A DNA stretch of 8,761 nt from contig NZ_SMMD01000801.1 of NCBI RefSeq assembly GCF_009711475.1, forward strand, positions 1-8,761. The letters are read 5' to 3'. The notes below the pieces were generated by a model. That model was not told the origin of the DNA. It ran no database searches and saw nothing but the letters and a program-made list of their open reading frames with translations. Shown here in pieces: positions 6,801 through 8,761 of the stretch; position 1 is the stretch's first letter, and every line of letters starts with the position of its first letter. The DNA is from Fulvivirga aurantia (GTDB taxonomy: Bacteria; Bacteroidota; Bacteroidia; Cytophagales; Cyclobacteriaceae). Position numbers and translations under genes: made by a program.

Positions 6801-7044
6801 CTGTAAATGCTATTTGATCTCCTTTAGGACTCCAAACGGGATTAGACTCATAGGCCTCGTGAATAGTAAGTCTTCTTAGCTCACCACCATCTATATTCAT
6901 CCGCCAGATATCACCTTGAAAAGAAAACGCCACGACATCACCCTGTGGGCTAATGGCTGGTGTTCGTAGCAGGTCTGAAGTATTTTGAGAATAAGAAAGA
7001 CTGGTCATGCAGACCAATAACAGGAAAAGGATAATAGCTCGCAT
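3841..7044 (-). CDS. Exported tricorn protease homologue (peptidase family S41)
   Basis: This large serine protease (1067 residues) most likely acts in the periplasm on peptides. Residues 1-20 (MRAIILFLLLVCMTSLSYSQ) form a signal peptide; Cys12 is preceded by LLV, a poor lipobox, so lipidation is unlikely. Two WD40/TolB-like beta-propellers follow to about residue 670, with PD40 repeats such as SPQGDVVAFS, SPNGRFIAIV, SPDGKKVAHG and SPDSRWLAYS. A highly charged acidic linker is at about 538-570. A helical C1 domain, a PDZ domain (about 760-830, starting RLGIEIKPVKNG) and the S41 core complete it. Catalytic residues match tricorn: Ser742-His743 (NASHMG), nucleophile Ser972 (SYSNAEIF) and Glu1029 (MENGPAVPD), close in number to tricorn Ser745, His746, Ser965 and Glu1023. 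IDVRYNGGG is the conserved strand-turn. The in-frame ATG at 7092 would add 16 residues before the signal peptide, so 7044 is chosen. The bidirectional hairpin terminates it. Confidence 0.94.
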   Translation of the reverse strand: MRAIILFLLLVCMTSLSYSQNTSDLLRTPAISPQGDVVAFSFQGDIWRMNIDGGELRRLTIHEAYESNPVWSPKGDQIAFTGARYGNNDVFTVIANGGVPKRLTHHSSGDMAYGWSNDEILFTTRRAFRQVEWDAEIYAASPAGGTPERILNAVGDMPVASPNGRFIAIVRGACRVAREQYKGPADNEIWIYDTKNNQYHQLTDNEMNDYLPRWSDDNTLYYISATSGRYNIVKQAIDAQGKASGGIEAITNFKDDGVRHFDIAANTIVFERKTSLYKMKEGGSAEEIKVNIQADYRFDPEERKTFTNGISNYVVSPNGKYIAMEIRGEIFVKENDKEKKRSVNISNHPYRDQQPAWLNDSTLLFISDRDGQKDIYLAKSADDSKPELFKTLKLDIEKITKTGEHEMFVAVSPDGKKVAHGVGRGILKVSEIDEKGKLSNTKTLLDGWSNPRGVAWSPDSRWLAYSLSDLNFNSEIYIHAADNSKEPVNVSMHPRGDYGPFWSADGNKLGFVSNRNSGDNDVWFVWLNREEYEKTERDREEGYYFEDEEEDANEEDAKKEGKKDEKEVKPIVIDFERIHDRLAQVTSMPGNEGSVVISKDGEKFYFVTSTGLDEGSDLYEVKWDGKEIKQLTKGGARPGNLRYYTDEDEIYYTSRGSLAKIKKEKTTRLPHRASMVINYAEEREQIFEEAWSALNEGFYDPKFHGNDWDALKKKYKPWALTASTTQDFRYMYNIMLGQLNASHMGLYGSDPEKTQRESTGRLGIEIKPVKNGVEITHVVPNTPADKIKSQLREGEVITAVNGQDIDGNTNFYSLFAEETDNQVLLKVENAQGTSREVVIRPSRSISTDLYEEWVRERSELTNKYSNGRLGYIHIRGMNMTSFERFERELMASGLGKDGIVIDVRYNGGGWTTDYLMTVLNVKQHAYTIPRGAVDDLQKENKKYRDYYPYSERLPLSSWTKPSVAMCNESSYSNAEIFSHAYKTLDIGTLVGKPTFGAVISTGGQGLIDGSYVRMPFRAWYVKATGENMENGPAVPDVLVDNAPDSKANGEDPQLKKAVEVLLGEMGE

Positions 7045-7233
7045 ATTTTTATTGATTTTAAAACTTAAGGAGAATACTAAGTTAAAAACCATGTAGTTAT
7101 TATTTAACCGCTATTCGACTGGCGGCAATATGCTTTTGTTAAAATAGCTGAGTGGCTTATCAAGGGTATACCAAATAATATTCTGTCTTTAACTAAACCA
7201 AAAATTAATTAAGTTAGCCGGAAAATTAGATCT

Positions 7234-7989
7234 ATGGATATACCCTTACTAGACGCTGCATTACTTGTAGTTGTTGGTTTTGCTGCCGGTTTTCTAAACG
7301 TTGTTGCTGGCGGTGGCTCATTGATAAGTTTGCCGATATTGATTTTTCTAGGCTTACCTCCTGCGGTGGCCAACGCCTCTAACCGGGTGGCTATATTTTC
7401 TCAAAACATTTTTGGAATTCTAGGCTTCAAATCAAAGGGGGTTTCTGCCTTTCCATATTCACTATGGTTGGGTATTTCGGCACTTTTTGGGGCTATTATA
7501 GGTGCAAAGATTTCTGTAAACCTAGATGCCGATTTATTTAATAAAATTATAGCTATCATCATGATTATGGTAGTGGTGATGACAATCATAGGTCCTAAAG
7601 GCAACACCAACGAGGCTGATGAACGTACTGATTTAAAATCTACCATCATCGGTATTATCACTTTCTTTTTTATCGGTATTTATGGTGGATTTATACAGGC
7701 AGGTGTCGGGTTCTTAATTATGGCAGCGCTCACAGGCATCAATAAATTCAGCCTGGTAAAAACGAATAGCGCTAAAGTTTTTGTGGTATTTATATACACC
7801 ATAGCTTCTTTGGGGGTATTTATTTGGGAAGATGTAATTGATTGGGAGTACGGTATTATTCTCGCTGTAGGTAACTCGCTAGGCGCATGGGTGGCTAGTC
7901 GTTGGTCTGTGGCCAAAGGTGATAAATGGATCAAGCGATTCTTAATTTTAGCTGTAACCGCTCTGGCTGTAAAGCTTTGGTTTTTCTAA
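7234..7989 (+). CDS. TauE/SafE family membrane permease
   Basis: This 251-residue integral inner-membrane protein belongs to the TauE/SafE (YfcA-like) family of putative anion transporters, some linked to sulfonates, sulfite or small organic acids. The family's two internal halves are visible: GFLNVVAGGGSLISLP at residues 19-34 with PPAVANASNRVAI just after, and GIYGGFIQAGVGF at about 148-160 followed by LVKTNSAKV. About seven to eight hydrophobic helices fill the length, with a short charged central loop (GNTNEADERTD). The start ATG immediately precedes the first helix and lacks a Shine-Dalgarno. The stop is 10 bases before the next gene on the same strand, so the two are probably co-transcribed. 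Direction of transport and substrate cannot be determined; the adjacent hydrolase suggests an organic anion related to that enzyme's substrate or product. Confidence 0.92.
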   Translation: MDIPLLDAALLVVVGFAAGFLNVVAGGGSLISLPILIFLGLPPAVANASNRVAIFSQNIFGILGFKSKGVSAFPYSLWLGISALFGAIIGAKISVNLDADLFNKIIAIIMIMVVVMTIIGPKGNTNEADERTDLKSTIIGIITFFFIGIYGGFIQAGVGFLIMAALTGINKFSLVKTNSAKVFVVFIYTIASLGVFIWEDVIDWEYGIILAVGNSLGAWVASRWSVAKGDKWIKRFLILAVTALAVKLWFF

Positions 7990-7999
7990 AATAAAAGAC

Positions 8000-8692
8000 A
8001 TGGTTGAAATAATCGATCTGAGCATGGACGTGTACAATGGTATGCCAACCTACAAGGGCTTACCAGATGTAAAAATTGATGTGCATGCTACTCATGAGCA
8101 ATGGCAGGGAGTTACAGACACTAAAAATTCCACACCTAGCGTCTATAAATTAGAAATGAGTGAGCATACAGGCACCCATGTAGATGCTCTTAACCACATG
8201 ACCATTGCCAATAAAGGTCAATCAATTGACACCATGCCACTTACCACTTTCTATGCCAGAGGCATTTGTCTGGATCTTTCTGACAAAACGCCTCAACAGC
8301 TGATAGAAGTAGGAGATCTCAAAGCAGCTTGTGATAAAGATAACCTTGAAATCAAGCCTGGTGACACTGTTTTAATTTATACAGGTCATTATCGGAAATA
8401 TTACGATACACCCAATTGGATTAAAGGCCCTGGCTTGAGTGCCAAAGCTACAGAGTGGCTAGGCCACCAAAAGATTGCAGCATTTGGTGTTGAAACCATG
8501 GCTCCCGGAGTCTCTGGAATTTCAAATAAAGATGTACATAGAATCTGCGGAGAGATGGGCTTTACACATTATGAAAATGTGATTAACCTGCACCTTCTGA
8601 TAGGTCGGGGAGCATTTAGGTTTATTGGCTTTCCTATTAAAATTAAAGGAGGTACGGGGTCTCCTGTTAGGGCTGTGGCTATATTCGAATAA
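8000..8692 (+). CDS. Cyclase/kynurenine formamidase-family metal hydrolase
   Basis: A 230-residue cytoplasmic enzyme of the cyclase superfamily (PF04199 type), whose members include arylformamidase KynB and isatin hydrolase; these use divalent metal to hydrolyse amide bonds. The signature is EHTGTHVDALNH: His56, His60 and Asp62 are the expected metal ligands, His66 a likely further active-site residue. Leu64 sits where most relatives have Pro in H-x-G-T-H-x-D-x-P. His190/Glu192 (THYENVINLH) fall in the conserved C-terminal active-site segment, and IKIKGGTGSPVRAVAIFE is the typical family ending. No signal peptide is present. It follows the TauE/SafE gene by 10 bases and is probably translated from the same mRNA. 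No other kynurenine-pathway gene is visible, so KynB should not be assumed; the substrate remains open. Confidence 0.9.
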   Translation: MVEIIDLSMDVYNGMPTYKGLPDVKIDVHATHEQWQGVTDTKNSTPSVYKLEMSEHTGTHVDALNHMTIANKGQSIDTMPLTTFYARGICLDLSDKTPQQLIEVGDLKAACDKDNLEIKPGDTVLIYTGHYRKYYDTPNWIKGPGLSAKATEWLGHQKIAAFGVETMAPGVSGISNKDVHRICGEMGFTHYENVINLHLLIGRGAFRFIGFPIKIKGGTGSPVRAVAIFE

Positions 8693-8741
8693 ATAGCAAC
8701 CTTACAATTGATTTGCTAGCCTCTTTTGTCTCTTTTTTCAT

Positions 8742-8761
8742 TTTTTGTCTTGACACAAAAA
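8742..8761. other. Partial hairpin in T-rich region after the permease-hydrolase operon
   Basis: TTTTTGT (8742-8748) is the reverse complement of ACAAAAA (8755-8761), with the loop CTTGAC. The preceding 8720-8746 stretch is almost pure pyrimidine (CTCTTTTGTCTC then T-runs). The hairpin runs into the window edge and may be longer. It could be a weak terminator for the operon or belong to the promoter of the next gene; the AT-only stem makes termination uncertain. Confidence 0.3.

Noticed and set aside
7004..7044. Lipoprotein signal at Cys12 of the protease
   Set aside because: The residues before Cys are Leu-Leu-Val, lacking the small residue normally needed at -1, and a good signal peptidase I site follows at SYSQ.
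7045..7092. Longer protease start at ATG 7092 (16 extra residues)
   Set aside because: It would put a second hydrophobic stretch before an already complete signal peptide starting at ATG 7044.
7131..7138. TGCTTTTG as a -7 element for the TauE/SafE operon
   Set aside because: One mismatch to TAnnTTTG, no -33 box and 95 bases from the start codon; too weak to annotate.
8750..8755. TTGACA as a sigma-70 -35 box
   Set aside because: Bacteroidota promoters do not use this box in the usual way, and no -10 can be seen because the window ends.

Overview
The window looks like chromosomal DNA from a marine-type Bacteroidota, most likely of the Cytophagales (Fulvivirga/Roseivirga-like). This is inferred from four things: moderate-to-low GC; start codons without clear Shine-Dalgarno sequences; matches to the Bacteroidota -7 promoter motif TAnnTTTG; and a large exported tricorn-type protease with a Bacteroidota-style signal peptide ending in Ser-Gln. 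There are seven intact protein genes. I saw no RNA gene, CRISPR array, transposase or phage gene. No gene-free stretch exceeds 300 bases; the longest is the 210-base left edge.

Layout. Bases 1-210 are non-coding and full of palindromes: a perfect hairpin at 1-27, a long hairpin at 44-76, and at 114-140 a copy of the widely dispersed repeat that reads VILSEAKNL-like on the minus strand. Next comes a small secreted protein of unknown function (minus, 211-1002). It is divergent from dihydrofolate reductase folA (plus, 1141-1641), and each has a -7-like element in the shared intergenic region. folA converges with an MFS transporter (minus, 1643-2950) with a single base between the stop codons. 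The MFS gene diverges from a DHRS7-like short-chain dehydrogenase (plus, 2986-3780) across only 35 bases. A strong hairpin (3789-3824) works as a two-way terminator between that gene and the tricorn protease homologue (minus, 3841-7044). A 189-base divergent spacer (7045-7233), with no strong promoter or structure that I could see, leads to a probable two-gene operon: a TauE/SafE permease (7234-7989) and a cyclase/kynurenine-formamidase-family metal hydrolase (8000-8692). The last 70 bases are T-rich and end in a partial hairpin cut by the window edge.

How the genes work together. Most genes alternate in strand and appear to be independent housekeeping or accessory units: folate reduction, an exporter, an oxidoreductase and an envelope protease. 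The only clear functional coupling is the permease-hydrolase pair, which looks like a small module for moving and hydrolysing an organic anion or amide. Nothing here amounts to a clearly new multi-gene system. The best leads are that pair, the unknown secreted protein, the N-terminal cysteine-containing extension of the MFS protein, and the left-edge repeat cluster.
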